Below are positions 43,671 through 51,635 of a stretch of 64,000 nt of DNA, piece after piece. How positions within the stretch are numbered: the first letter of the stretch is position 1; the number at the start of each line of letters is the position of its first letter. The notes below the pieces were generated by a model. That model had not been told where the DNA came from. It saw only the letters and a program-made list of their open reading frames with translations, and did no database searches. The position numbers were made by a program, and so were the translations under genes. The DNA comes from Afipia massiliensis (lineage in GTDB: Bacteria > Pseudomonadota > Alphaproteobacteria > Rhizobiales > Xanthobacteraceae), in NCBI RefSeq assembly GCF_014203115.1, contig NZ_JACHIJ010000006.1, positions 186,001-250,000 of the forward strand, given 5' to 3'.

Positions 43671-44690
43671 ATGTCTGAGAAGACGATACTGGTTACTGGT
43701 GCGGCGGGCTTTATCGGCTTTCACCTTTCGCAGAAACTTCTCCAGGCGGGTCATAAGGTCGTCGGGCTCGACAACATCAATAGTTATTATGACCCGAAGT
43801 TGAAGGAAGCGCGCCTTGACGTGCTGAGGAACGATCCGTCGTTCAGCTTCGTCAAGCTCGATCTCGTCGATCGGAGCAGCGTGGCGGAATTATTCAGCGC
43901 GAAACGCTTTCCGGTGGTCATTCATCTCGCGGCGCAGGCGGGCGTGCGGTACTCGATCGAGAATCCGCATGCCTACGTGGACGCAAATCTCGAGGGTTTC
44001 ATCAACATCCTCGAAGGGTGCCGCCATAACGAATGCCAGCATTTGCTGTATGCATCATCGTCGTCGGTCTATGGTGCGAATACCAAGTTGCCATTCTCCG
44101 TGCATGACAGTGTCGATCATCCGGTCAGCCTCTATGCGGCCTCGAAGAAGGCCAACGAGCTGATGGCGCACGCCTATAGCCATCTCTATCGCATTCCGTC
44201 GACCGGCCTGCGCTTCTTTACGGTGTACGGGCCGTGGGGCCGGCCGGACATGGCGATGTTCCTGTTCGCCAAGGCGATCCTCGAAGGTAAGCCGATCAAG
44301 CTGTTCAATCACGGCGATATGCGCCGCGACTTCACCTACGTTGACGATGTGACGGAAGCGATCGTGCGGCTGATCGATCACGCGCCGGTCGGGCAGGCCA
44401 GAGCACCGGACGCTGCTCCCGACCCCGGAACGAGCGCGGCTCCCTGGCGGGTTTTCAATGTCGGGAACAACCATCCCGAGGAATTGTCCAAGGTCGTCGA
44501 GATTCTCGAGAAAGAATTTGGGCGCAAGGCAGCGAAGGAAATGCTGCCGATGCAGCCCGGTGATGTGCCGGCCACCTACGCGGACGTCGATGACTTGATG
44601 CGCGAAGTTGGATTCCGGCCGTCAACAACGATTGAAGATGGTATTGCGCGGTTCGCAGCGTGGTATCGCGAGTATCATCAGCTTTCCTGA
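43671..44690 (+). CDS. UDP-glucuronate 4-epimerase-like enzyme
   Basis: The 339-residue SDR has ILVTGAAGFIGFHLSQKLLQ, GLDNINSYYDPKLKEARLD, LAAQAGVRYSIENPHAYVDA, SSSSVYGANTKLPFS and Y-x3-K in LYAASKKANELMAH, plus GPWGRPDMAMFLFAKAIL. This pattern is typical of the LpsL/CapI enzymes that make UDP-galacturonate from UDP-glucuronate. ATG 43671 follows GGTGA at 5 bases; ATG 43659 is possible. It lies 19 bases after the dehydrogenase gene. TviC-type UDP-GlcNAcA epimerases are close relatives and cannot be excluded. Confidence 0.85.
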   Translation: MSEKTILVTGAAGFIGFHLSQKLLQAGHKVVGLDNINSYYDPKLKEARLDVLRNDPSFSFVKLDLVDRSSVAELFSAKRFPVVIHLAAQAGVRYSIENPHAYVDANLEGFINILEGCRHNECQHLLYASSSSVYGANTKLPFSVHDSVDHPVSLYAASKKANELMAHAYSHLYRIPSTGLRFFTVYGPWGRPDMAMFLFAKAILEGKPIKLFNHGDMRRDFTYVDDVTEAIVRLIDHAPVGQARAPDAAPDPGTSAAPWRVFNVGNNHPEELSKVVEILEKEFGRKAAKEMLPMQPGDVPATYADVDDLMREVGFRPSTTIEDGIARFAAWYREYHQLS

Positions 44691-44707
44691 AGTAATTTTG
44701 AGGACGC

Positions 44708-46120
44708 ATGAGCGAGCGCATTATTCCATTGATCATGTGTGGCGGGGCAGGCACCCGTCTGTGGCCTGCCTCACGCGAGGGGCGTCCAAAGCAGTTTCTG
44801 CGGCTGTTCGGCTCCCATTCGACGTTTCAGGAGACGATGCTCCGCGTCAGCGATGCGAGCCTGTTTGTACGGCCGATCGTCATCACCAATGCAGCCTATC
44901 GCTTCATGGTGCTGGAGCAGTTGAACGAGATCGGTCTTGAGGCCGACATTCTTCTCGAACCGGCCCGGCGCGATTCCGGTCCGGCAATCGCCACCGGTGC
45001 GGCCTTTGCGCTGACCCGTGATCCAGATGCCGTCGTACTGGCGCTGGCGGCCGATCACGTCGTGCGTGACCCGGCGGCTTTTGTCGAGGCGTGCCGGAAA
45101 GCGCTGAGCGTCGCCAACGCCAGCCGCATTGTTACGTTCGGTGTTCTTCCGGAGCGACCTGCGACGGAATACGGCTACATCCGGCCCGGCGACGTTGTCT
45201 CCGGCGATGTGCGGAAGGTTGCGAAGTTCGTCGAGAAGCCAGATCCCGTAACCGCCGCTGGATATGTTGCCGACGGTTACCTGTGGAACTGCGGGAATTT
45301 TATGTTTCGCGCGCAAATGCTGCTGGATGAGTATCGCAGCGTCGATGCTGACAGTGTGAGCACGCTGGTCGAAGCCGTCGATAGCGCCGGCCGCGATCTC
45401 GGCTTTGTGACGCTTCCACTGGAATCTTTCGGCAAGGCCACTCCGATTTCCATCGATTACGCTGTGATGGAAAAAACCATGCAAGCCGCGGTGATACCCG
45501 TAGCCTGTGGATGGTCCGACGTCGGATCCTGGCATGCGGTATGGGAGCTGTCGGACAAGGACGCGCACGGCAACGCCTCGCAGGGTCTCACGGTGTTCGA
45601 GAATTCACGCAACTGCAACGTTTCCACCGACAAGGCGCTGGTCGCGCTGGAAGGTGTCGATGATCTCGTTGTCGTCGCGACACAGGACGCCATTCTGGTG
45701 TCGCGCCAGAACGATCCGAACGGTTTGAAGCGGCTGGTCGGCAAGCTGCGAACCGTTGCTCCGCAGGTCACCGAAGACCACATCAAGGTTCACCGCCCGT
45801 GGGGATCGTATCAGTCGCTCGATATCGGCGAGCGCCATCAGGTGAAGCGAATTATCGTAAAGGCGGGCGGCCGGCTGTCGCTGCAGAAGCACCATCACCG
45901 GTCCGAGCACTGGATCGTGGTGCGGGGGACCGCGCTGGTCACTGTGAACGACATCCAGAAGATGGTCCACGAAAACGAGTCCATCTACATTCCGATCGGT
46001 GCGGTTCATCGCATGGAAAACCCCGGCAAGATTCCGCTGGAACTGATCGAGGTCCAGACCGGCAGCTATCTGGGCGAGGACGACATCATCCGCATCGAGG
46101 ATGACTACCAGCGCTTGTAA
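44708..46120 (+). CDS. manC: Mannose-1-phosphate guanylyltransferase / mannose-6-phosphate isomerase
   Basis: The 470-residue type II phosphomannose isomerase/GDP-mannose pyrophosphorylase has the nucleotidyltransferase signature MCGGAGTRLWPASREGRPKQ at the start, LALAADHVVRDP, FVEKPDPVTAAGYVADGYLW and the C-terminal cupin RPWGSYQSLDIGERH with LSLQKHHHRSEHWIVVRGTA. It makes GDP-mannose for mannose- or rhamnose/fucose-type residues. It follows the epimerase by 17 bases. No manB or gmd gene is in the window. Confidence 0.92.
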   Translation: MSERIIPLIMCGGAGTRLWPASREGRPKQFLRLFGSHSTFQETMLRVSDASLFVRPIVITNAAYRFMVLEQLNEIGLEADILLEPARRDSGPAIATGAAFALTRDPDAVVLALAADHVVRDPAAFVEACRKALSVANASRIVTFGVLPERPATEYGYIRPGDVVSGDVRKVAKFVEKPDPVTAAGYVADGYLWNCGNFMFRAQMLLDEYRSVDADSVSTLVEAVDSAGRDLGFVTLPLESFGKATPISIDYAVMEKTMQAAVIPVACGWSDVGSWHAVWELSDKDAHGNASQGLTVFENSRNCNVSTDKALVALEGVDDLVVVATQDAILVSRQNDPNGLKRLVGKLRTVAPQVTEDHIKVHRPWGSYQSLDIGERHQVKRIIVKAGGRLSLQKHHHRSEHWIVVRGTALVTVNDIQKMVHENESIYIPIGAVHRMENPGKIPLELIEVQTGSYLGEDDIIRIEDDYQRL

Positions 46121-46261
46121 ATTTGCGCGTGTTTCAAACATTATCCACTGTTTTTTCAGCGAACTGATTTTGAATGGAGTTCCTGAGACAAGCGAATCAG
46201 ACAGGATATTTGCGGCCTATGGGCGGGCCATTTCGTAATTCTAAACGAAAGGAGTTCAGCC

Positions 46262-46882
46262 ATGTCTGGACAGCCCTCCAAATCCGCGCGACAGCCAACC
46301 GATACATTCGAAGTTCCCCAGGAATTCTATGACCTGCTCGGGTCGCCGACATTTGCGCCGAGCGACAATCCGGCGAACTACAGTCTGATCGTTAAAAGGA
46401 TGCTGGAAAGCATCCGCCCAAAGGACTTCATCGAACGGCTTTTCGTTCGCGATCTCATCGACCTGACGTGGGAGGAATGCCGACTGCGTCAGATTCGAGA
46501 AGCCCTCCTTGCGGAGAGCCGCAGTGCTGCAGTCGAACGTCTTCTCTATCGTAAGAATTTGCGCGAAGTCCCCGAGGGGGCCGAGCGGATCGCCAGAGCG
46601 CAAGCGAAGGAGCAGTTCAAGGACTGGACGAACGATCGTGCAAAGCAGAAAGAGATCGAGAAGGATTTGAATAAGCATAGCCAGGGCGAAGATCAGGCGA
46701 TCCTGGCGGCGAGCTATAGCGAGATTCACAAGGAGCTTGAGAGCGTCAAGAAGTCCATTGCCTTCGCGCAGCAGCGCCGCATGGCATTGCTGCGCGAAGT
46801 AGAGCATCGCCGCGAATTTGGACAGCGCGCTCGGAAGGCATCGGATGAAGCAGTCGCGATGATCCCTACGAAATCGCCGTAG
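46262..46882 (+). CDS. Hypothetical protein, helical and charged
   Basis: The 206-residue protein matches no family I know. After a short polar start the sequence is rich in Lys, Arg, Glu and Ala with long predicted helices (IREALLAESRSAAVERLL, ERIARAQAKEQFKDW, IHKELESVKKSIAFAQQRR). AAGGAG stands 7 bases before the ATG, so it is translated. It ends 7 bases before the next small gene and both sit between manC and the wbpB-like gene, so they look inserted in the sugar operon. No membrane or signal segment is seen. Confidence 0.6.
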   Translation: MSGQPSKSARQPTDTFEVPQEFYDLLGSPTFAPSDNPANYSLIVKRMLESIRPKDFIERLFVRDLIDLTWEECRLRQIREALLAESRSAAVERLLYRKNLREVPEGAERIARAQAKEQFKDWTNDRAKQKEIEKDLNKHSQGEDQAILAASYSEIHKELESVKKSIAFAQQRRMALLREVEHRREFGQRARKASDEAVAMIPTKSP

Positions 46883-46889
46883 TGTATCC

Positions 46890-47324
46890 GTGACGTCAGA
46901 CCGGAAAATTACTGCTAACCGAAGAAATGCCCTCCAGAGCTCTGGTCCCCAGACGCTGGAGGGCAAAATGCGTTCAAGTCGAAACTCATACCGGCACGGC
47001 CTGGCGGCTAAGATTTCTGCGACCGAAGATGAGCACCGAAAACTGGACACGCTGGCCCGCCGCTTGGCAGACGGAAGTAACGACTACTGGGTGGGAGAGG
47101 CCGCCATTCACGCGGCCGAGAACTTTCTCTACCTCCAACGCGTGAAAACTAAGAAAGCTGAAGTTATCGAAGGTCTTCTGAAGGCGACTTCTGCTGAGGA
47201 TTTTCAGCAGGGAGCGCGAGAACTCGCCAAGTTTGAGACGTATGAGCGGAAGGCCCGATCACGATGGAAGCGTAGCCAGCGCGATCTTGAGGCCCGTAAA
47301 GCGACAGCAATTGAGGTTGTTTAA
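46890..47324 (+). CDS. Hypothetical protein with NRRNA...GP.T.EGK...RHGL motif
   Basis: The 144-residue protein opens with ANRRNALQSSGPQTLEGKMR and RSSRNSYRHGLAA, a motif I recall in many small, multi-copy proteobacterial and planctomycete proteins of unknown role. The rest is helical and basic (RKARSRWKRSQRDLEARK). GTG 46890 is the start. It probably forms a pair with the preceding gene. Sequence just downstream, in another frame, reads SRFWQNEAILG, which resembles the C-terminal tail of related proteins, so a frameshift may have shortened it. Confidence 0.6.
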   Translation: MTSDRKITANRRNALQSSGPQTLEGKMRSSRNSYRHGLAAKISATEDEHRKLDTLARRLADGSNDYWVGEAAIHAAENFLYLQRVKTKKAEVIEGLLKATSAEDFQQGARELAKFETYERKARSRWKRSQRDLEARKATAIEVV

Positions 47325-47457
47325 CTTCGACGGTTCCGGCTCTAGATTTTGGCAGAACGAAGCCATCCTGGGTGCCCGTCGAGGAGGGCGTTGGCCCAAC
47401 GAACCCATTGTGGGTCGGTTTCAAGTGCCTCGGCTCTGGCCGGTCGCCAGAACTTAA
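47325..47457 (+). pseudogene. Probable out-of-frame tail of the preceding small gene
   Basis: Read in the frame of 47233, this stretch encodes RQQLRLFNFDGSGSRFWQNE and then AILGARRGGRWPNEPIVG. FWQNEA and PNEP motifs occur, as far as I remember, at the ends of proteins with the NRRNA/HGL start. The switch of frame near 47300 would explain why the 46890 gene stops early. After 47457 to the next start at 47634 I see no gene. Confidence 0.4.
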
Positions 47458-47633
47458 ACCTCAATTTTTTCAATAGGCTATTTGGAGCGAGATCTGTAAT
47501 TCTTTGAATCAAAACGTGTAAGGGAATAGGGCAGCGCCGTTCGCCACATATGTGACGGCATGCTAGGAAGTTGCATGCAGGCGCGGCGAGCGACTCGCGC
47601 CGGGAAATTCAGAGAATTCAGGAATCTCAGAAG

Positions 47634-48647
47634 ATGAGTTCGACCGTGTCGACAAAAAGTACTGCGAGCAACGATCGTCCGCTGCGCGTTGGCGTCGTGG
47701 GTGCGGGAGTCATGGGGACCAACCATGCCCGCGTGCTGGCCGGCCTGCCGGGCGTTGAACTCGTGGGCATTGTCGATCCGCTTCCGGCGCATCGCACGCG
47801 TGCGGTAGAGATTGTCGGCTGTCCGACCTTCGAGACTCTTGAAGAGATGCTCGATGCCGGCCCCGATGCGGTGACCATCGCCGCGCCGACGCACCTTCAT
47901 CGCGACGTTGCGCTCGCCTGCATCGCACGAAAGATTCACGTTCTCGTCGAGAAGCCCATTGCGACCTCGGTCGAGGAGGGCAACGAGATTGTCAACGCCG
48001 CGCGGAACGCGGGCGTGACGCTGATGGTTGGCCATGTCGAGCGCTTCAATCCCGCGGTCGCCGCGATCAAGCAGGCAATCAAGGATGAGGAAATCCTTTC
48101 GATCGCCATTACCCGCGTCGGTCCGTTCCCGCCGCGCATGTCGAATGTCGGCGTGGTGATCGATCTCGCCGTTCACGATATCGATCTGATCCGCTGGTTC
48201 ACCGAATCCGACATTGTCGATGTACAGCCACAGCTTGCGAGCGCCGTTGCCGAGCGCGAGGACATTGCGCTGCTTCAGTTTCGGACGGCTTCCGGCGTGC
48301 TTGCGCATATCAACACCAATTGGCTGACGCCGTTCAAGGCGCGCAGCGTCACCGTGGCGACGCGCGGCAAGTATGTTCAGGGCGACCTGCTGACGCGGCA
48401 GGTGACCGAGTGTTTCGGCTTCCAGCGCGACGGCAGCTACTCGATGCGACATCTGTCGGTAGGGCACGACGAACCCCTGCGCGCGGAACTGGTCGCTTTC
48501 CTCGACGCGGTACGGACCGGCAACGCGCCTGCCGTGACCGGTGACGAAGGCGTCGCCAGCCTCGAAATCGCGATTAAGTGTCTCGATGTTCCGACGGGTT
48601 CAATCGCTGCGCCGCTGCGCAAGGGACCGCGCGCCGTCGCAAGCTGA
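47634..48647 (+). CDS. wbpB: Gfo/Idh/MocA-family oxidoreductase (WbpB-like)
   Basis: The 337-residue protein has the Rossmann start RVGVVGAGVMGTNHARVLAG, AAPTHLHRDVALACIARK, the family lysine motif HVLVEKPIATSVEEG, VGHVERFNPAVAAIKQ and DLAVHDIDLIRWF. In the WbpA-B-E-D-I route the WbpB enzyme oxidises the 3-hydroxyl of UDP-GlcNAcA using 2-oxoglutarate to recycle NAD. It directly precedes the wbpE-like aminotransferase, as in known loci. The ATG at 47634 is favoured because the extra N-terminal residues of the longer frame are not domain-like. Confidence 0.82.
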   Translation: MSSTVSTKSTASNDRPLRVGVVGAGVMGTNHARVLAGLPGVELVGIVDPLPAHRTRAVEIVGCPTFETLEEMLDAGPDAVTIAAPTHLHRDVALACIARKIHVLVEKPIATSVEEGNEIVNAARNAGVTLMVGHVERFNPAVAAIKQAIKDEEILSIAITRVGPFPPRMSNVGVVIDLAVHDIDLIRWFTESDIVDVQPQLASAVAEREDIALLQFRTASGVLAHINTNWLTPFKARSVTVATRGKYVQGDLLTRQVTECFGFQRDGSYSMRHLSVGHDEPLRAELVAFLDAVRTGNAPAVTGDEGVASLEIAIKCLDVPTGSIAAPLRKGPRAVAS

Positions 48648-48669
48648 CGGCAGACTTCATTCTTTCGAA

Positions 48670-49833
48670 ATGGATCCGGCACGCATCATGAACCAGCATT
48701 TGCGATCAGAACCCGTGGCTTTCATCGACATCGGCGCGCAGCGCCGGCGCCTCGGCACCAAGATCGATGACGCCGTCGCGCGCGTGCTGACGCACTGCCA
48801 GTTCATCAATGGTCCCGAGGTCACCCAGCTTGAGGCTGATCTCGCTGCCTACTGCGGCGCCAAGCACGTCGTTGCGTGCGCCAGCGGCACTGACGCGCTG
48901 TTGATGGTGTTGATGGCGCAGGGTGTCGGCCCCGGCGACGCGGTGATCTGCCCGTCGTTCACATTCTGCGCCACCGGCGAAGTGGTCGCGCTGGCCGGCG
49001 CGACGCCGGTGTTCGTCGATGTCGATGAAACGACGTTCAACATCAACATTGCATCGCTCAAGGCCGGTATCGCCACCGCAAGGAAACTTGGCCTTAAGCC
49101 GAAGGCGATCGTTCCGGTCGATCTGTTTGGTCAGAGCGCGGACCACGACGCGATTGCCGAGGTCGCCAAAAGCGAGGGGCTGTTTGTTCTGGACGACGCT
49201 GCGCAGTCGTTTGGTGCAACGTACAAAGGCCGCCGGCTCGGCACCTTCGGCCTTGCGACGGCGACCAGTTTCTTTCCCGCCAAGCCGCTCGGCTGCTTCG
49301 GAGACGGCGGCGCAATTTTCACCGACGATGCCGCGCTCGCGGAACGGCTGCGCAGCATTCGCGTCCACGGGCAGGGCACCGAGAAATACGATAACGTTCG
49401 TCTCGGCCTGACGGCGCGGCTGGACACCATGCAGGCCGCGATCCTGATCGAGAAGCTGAAGATTTTCGACGACGAGATCGAGGCGCGCAACAAGGTCGCG
49501 AGCCGCTATTTCGACGCGCTGCATAACATCGTGACGGCGCCGCGCGTGGCCGATGGCAATACGTCGGTCTGGGCGCAGTACACCATCCGGCTGCCCCGCG
49601 GTGGCCGTGATGCCTTCGCCGAGGCCCTCAAGGCTCAGGGCATTCCGACCGCGATCTACTATCCGAAGTCCATGCACCAGCAGACGGCCTATAAGCACTA
49701 TCCGACGGTCGAAGGCGGGCTGCCGGTCAGCGAGAAGCTGTCGGAGGACGTCATCAGCCTGCCGATGCATGCCTATCTCGACCAGGCGGCTCAGGATCGC
49801 GTCATCAAGGCTGTGCGCGACGCTCTTTCATAG
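48670..49833 (+). CDS. wbpE: DegT/DnrJ/EryC1-family aminotransferase (WbpE-like)
   Basis: The protein (387 residues from ATG 48670; 381 if ATG 48688 is used) has FIDIGAQRRRLGTKIDDAVA, HCQFINGPEVTQLEADLAAY, ACASGTDALLMVLMAQGVGP, FVLDDAAQSFGATYKGRRLG and the PLP lysine in TSFFPAKPLGCFGDGGAIF. It closely resembles WbpE, which aminates UDP-3-keto-GlcNAcA. It follows the wbpB-like gene by 22 bases. The acetyltransferase of the route, WbpD, is not found in this window. Confidence 0.85.
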   Translation: MDPARIMNQHLRSEPVAFIDIGAQRRRLGTKIDDAVARVLTHCQFINGPEVTQLEADLAAYCGAKHVVACASGTDALLMVLMAQGVGPGDAVICPSFTFCATGEVVALAGATPVFVDVDETTFNINIASLKAGIATARKLGLKPKAIVPVDLFGQSADHDAIAEVAKSEGLFVLDDAAQSFGATYKGRRLGTFGLATATSFFPAKPLGCFGDGGAIFTDDAALAERLRSIRVHGQGTEKYDNVRLGLTARLDTMQAAILIEKLKIFDDEIEARNKVASRYFDALHNIVTAPRVADGNTSVWAQYTIRLPRGGRDAFAEALKAQGIPTAIYYPKSMHQQTAYKHYPTVEGGLPVSEKLSEDVISLPMHAYLDQAAQDRVIKAVRDALS

Positions 49834-49872
49834 CGATTTGAGCGTTTTGCGCCGCGGTCTCATGCTGTAGAA

Positions 49873-49949
49873 CTAGTGTGGTGGTTCGCAAGTCCGCATC
49901 ATTTCTGCGGCGCGTCCATTTGCGGACTTGCGAACCAAAACCACACTAG
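49873..49949. repeat. Extragenic palindrome 1 (CTAGTGTGGT...)
   Basis: The left arm 49873-49898 pairs with the right arm 49921-49949. The 26-base left arm matches the reverse complement of the 29-base right arm except for three extra bases near the outer end. The loop is 22 bases. The outer end is CTAGTGT. It begins 40 bases after the wbpE-like stop and could fold into a long hairpin. It shares ends and layout with the next palindrome. Confidence 0.85.
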
Positions 49950-49960
49950 AATTATAGCTT

Positions 49961-50033
49961 CTAGTGTCCTGAATCCGAAGTTCGCGACGGAGCGTGCTGC
50001 AAAATGGTGCGAACTTCGGATTCAGGACACTAG
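49961..50033. repeat. Extragenic palindrome 2, perfect 25-base arms, abutting murJ
   Basis: The arm at 49961-49985 is the exact reverse complement of 50009-50033, with a 23-base loop. Like the palindrome before it, it ends in CTAGTGT/ACACTAG. It stops 3 bases before the murJ start codon at 50037. The only Shine-Dalgarno-like bases, AGGA at 50024-50027, lie inside the right arm and would be paired in the hairpin. It looks like a small non-autonomous or REP-type element. Confidence 0.9.
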
Positions 50034-50036
50034 CGG

Positions 50037-51563
50037 ATGCTCGGGCGCATTTTCACCGTCGGCGGCTATACCCTTCTCTCGCGGGTCACCGGATTCGCGC
50101 GCGACATCATGCTCGCGGCGATCCTTGGCGCGGGGCCGATTGCGGACGCGTTCTTCGTCGCGCTGCGGCTCCCCAATCATTTTCGCGCGATTTTCGCGGA
50201 GGGTGCATTCTCCGCGGCGTTCGTGCCGGCCTATACGCATCTCCATAATCGCGATGCACTGGCTGCGAGATTGTTCGCGGATCGCATCTTCACGCTGCTG
50301 CTGAGCGTGCAGGCGGGGCTGCTGGTGGTCGCATGGCTGTTCATGCCGCAGGTCATTGCGCTGCTCGCGCCGGGATTTACCAGCGATCCCGCGCGTGCGG
50401 AGTTGGCGATATCCCTGACGCGCATCACGTTTCCCTACCTGCTGCTCATTACGCTGGTGACGCTCTACGGCGGAATGCTCAATGCGATGCATCGCTTCGC
50501 GAGCCCGGCCGCCGCGCCGATATTCCTCAACCTGTCGATGATGCTGACGCTGGCGCTTGCGGCATTTTTCCCGAACGCGGGATATGCTGCAGCATGGGGC
50601 GTGCTGCTGGCTGGGTTTCTGGAGTTCTTTCTGGTCGCGGGCGATGCTGGCCGCACCGGCATCCTTCCGAAATTCACGTCGTTCAAGCTCGACGAAGATG
50701 TGCGCGGCTTCTTTCGCGCGCTGGGTCCAGCGACACTAGGCTCGATGGGAACACAGGTCGCGCTGTTTGCGGATACCATCATCGCAACATTCCTGGCCGC
50801 CGGCGCGCTTTCGGCGCTCTACTACGCGGACCGGCTCAACCAGTTGCCGATCGGTGTGATCGGCATTGCTATCGGCACGGTGCTGCTGCCGGAGATGTCG
50901 CGGCGGATCACGGCTGGCGACCATGAAGGCGCGCTCGCGTCGCAGCGGCGGGCCTTTGATTTCACCTTGTTGTTCTCGATCCCTTTCGTTGCCGCATTCC
51001 TCACGGTGCCTGACGTCATCATGCGCGCCATGTTTGCGCGTGGCGCATTCTCCAAGGCGGATGCTGCAGCGGCTGGCGCCACGCTTGCTGCCTATGCTGT
51101 CGGGCTTATTCCGTTCGTCCTGATTCGGAGCGCCGTTGCGACGTTCTATGCCCGCAAGGACACCGCCACGCCGGTCAAGGCTGCACTCACGGGCGTCGCG
51201 GTCAATGTCGCTCTGAAAATCGCATTGGTCGGATCGCTGGCACAGATCGGGCTGGCGCTGGCCACCGCGGTCGGTGCGTGGGTCAATCTTCTGCTCGTTG
51301 TCCTGTTCGCGACTCGCCGAAAGTTTTTCGTGTTCGATCGCGCCGTTCTGACGTCGCTGGCGAAGTTCACGGCGGCGGGCGCGGTGCTGGCTGCCGCACT
51401 GTGGTTCACCGCCCGCTGGGCGGAGTCCGGACTGGCCGCTATGTCCTCCTTGCGCGATGAAACCGCTCTCGGAATTTTGATCGTGGTGGGGATTGTCGTT
51501 TACGGTGGCTGCATACTGTTGCTGTTCGGATGGCGCTGGCTGACGGGGCTGGTACGTCCGTAA
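50037..51563 (+). CDS. murJ: Lipid II flippase MurJ
   Basis: The 508-residue protein has about fourteen membrane helices and begins MLGRIFTVGGYTLLSRVTGF, then ARDIMLAAILGAGPIADAFF and RLPNHFRAIFAEGAFSAAFV, all typical of MviN/MurJ. It moves lipid II across the inner membrane for peptidoglycan synthesis. The start agrees with the family but has no free ribosome binding site, because a perfect palindrome ends 3 bases upstream. It is probably the first gene of the conserved chromosome to the right of the glycan locus. Confidence 0.92.
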   Translation: MLGRIFTVGGYTLLSRVTGFARDIMLAAILGAGPIADAFFVALRLPNHFRAIFAEGAFSAAFVPAYTHLHNRDALAARLFADRIFTLLLSVQAGLLVVAWLFMPQVIALLAPGFTSDPARAELAISLTRITFPYLLLITLVTLYGGMLNAMHRFASPAAAPIFLNLSMMLTLALAAFFPNAGYAAAWGVLLAGFLEFFLVAGDAGRTGILPKFTSFKLDEDVRGFFRALGPATLGSMGTQVALFADTIIATFLAAGALSALYYADRLNQLPIGVIGIAIGTVLLPEMSRRITAGDHEGALASQRRAFDFTLLFSIPFVAAFLTVPDVIMRAMFARGAFSKADAAAAGATLAAYAVGLIPFVLIRSAVATFYARKDTATPVKAALTGVAVNVALKIALVGSLAQIGLALATAVGAWVNLLLVVLFATRRKFFVFDRAVLTSLAKFTAAGAVLAAALWFTARWAESGLAAMSSLRDETALGILIVVGIVVYGGCILLLFGWRWLTGLVRP

Positions 51564-51635
51564 CCCATTTGCGCTTCCAGCCATTCCGCTGCATGATGGA
51601 CCTTAGAAACGTTCCAGATTGCAGGTGGAGAGATT

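Noticed and set aside
48706-49770. A 354-codon minus-strand frame opposite the wbpE-like gene
   Set aside because: It is the mirror of a well-supported aminotransferase in GC-rich DNA; long antisense frames are expected there.
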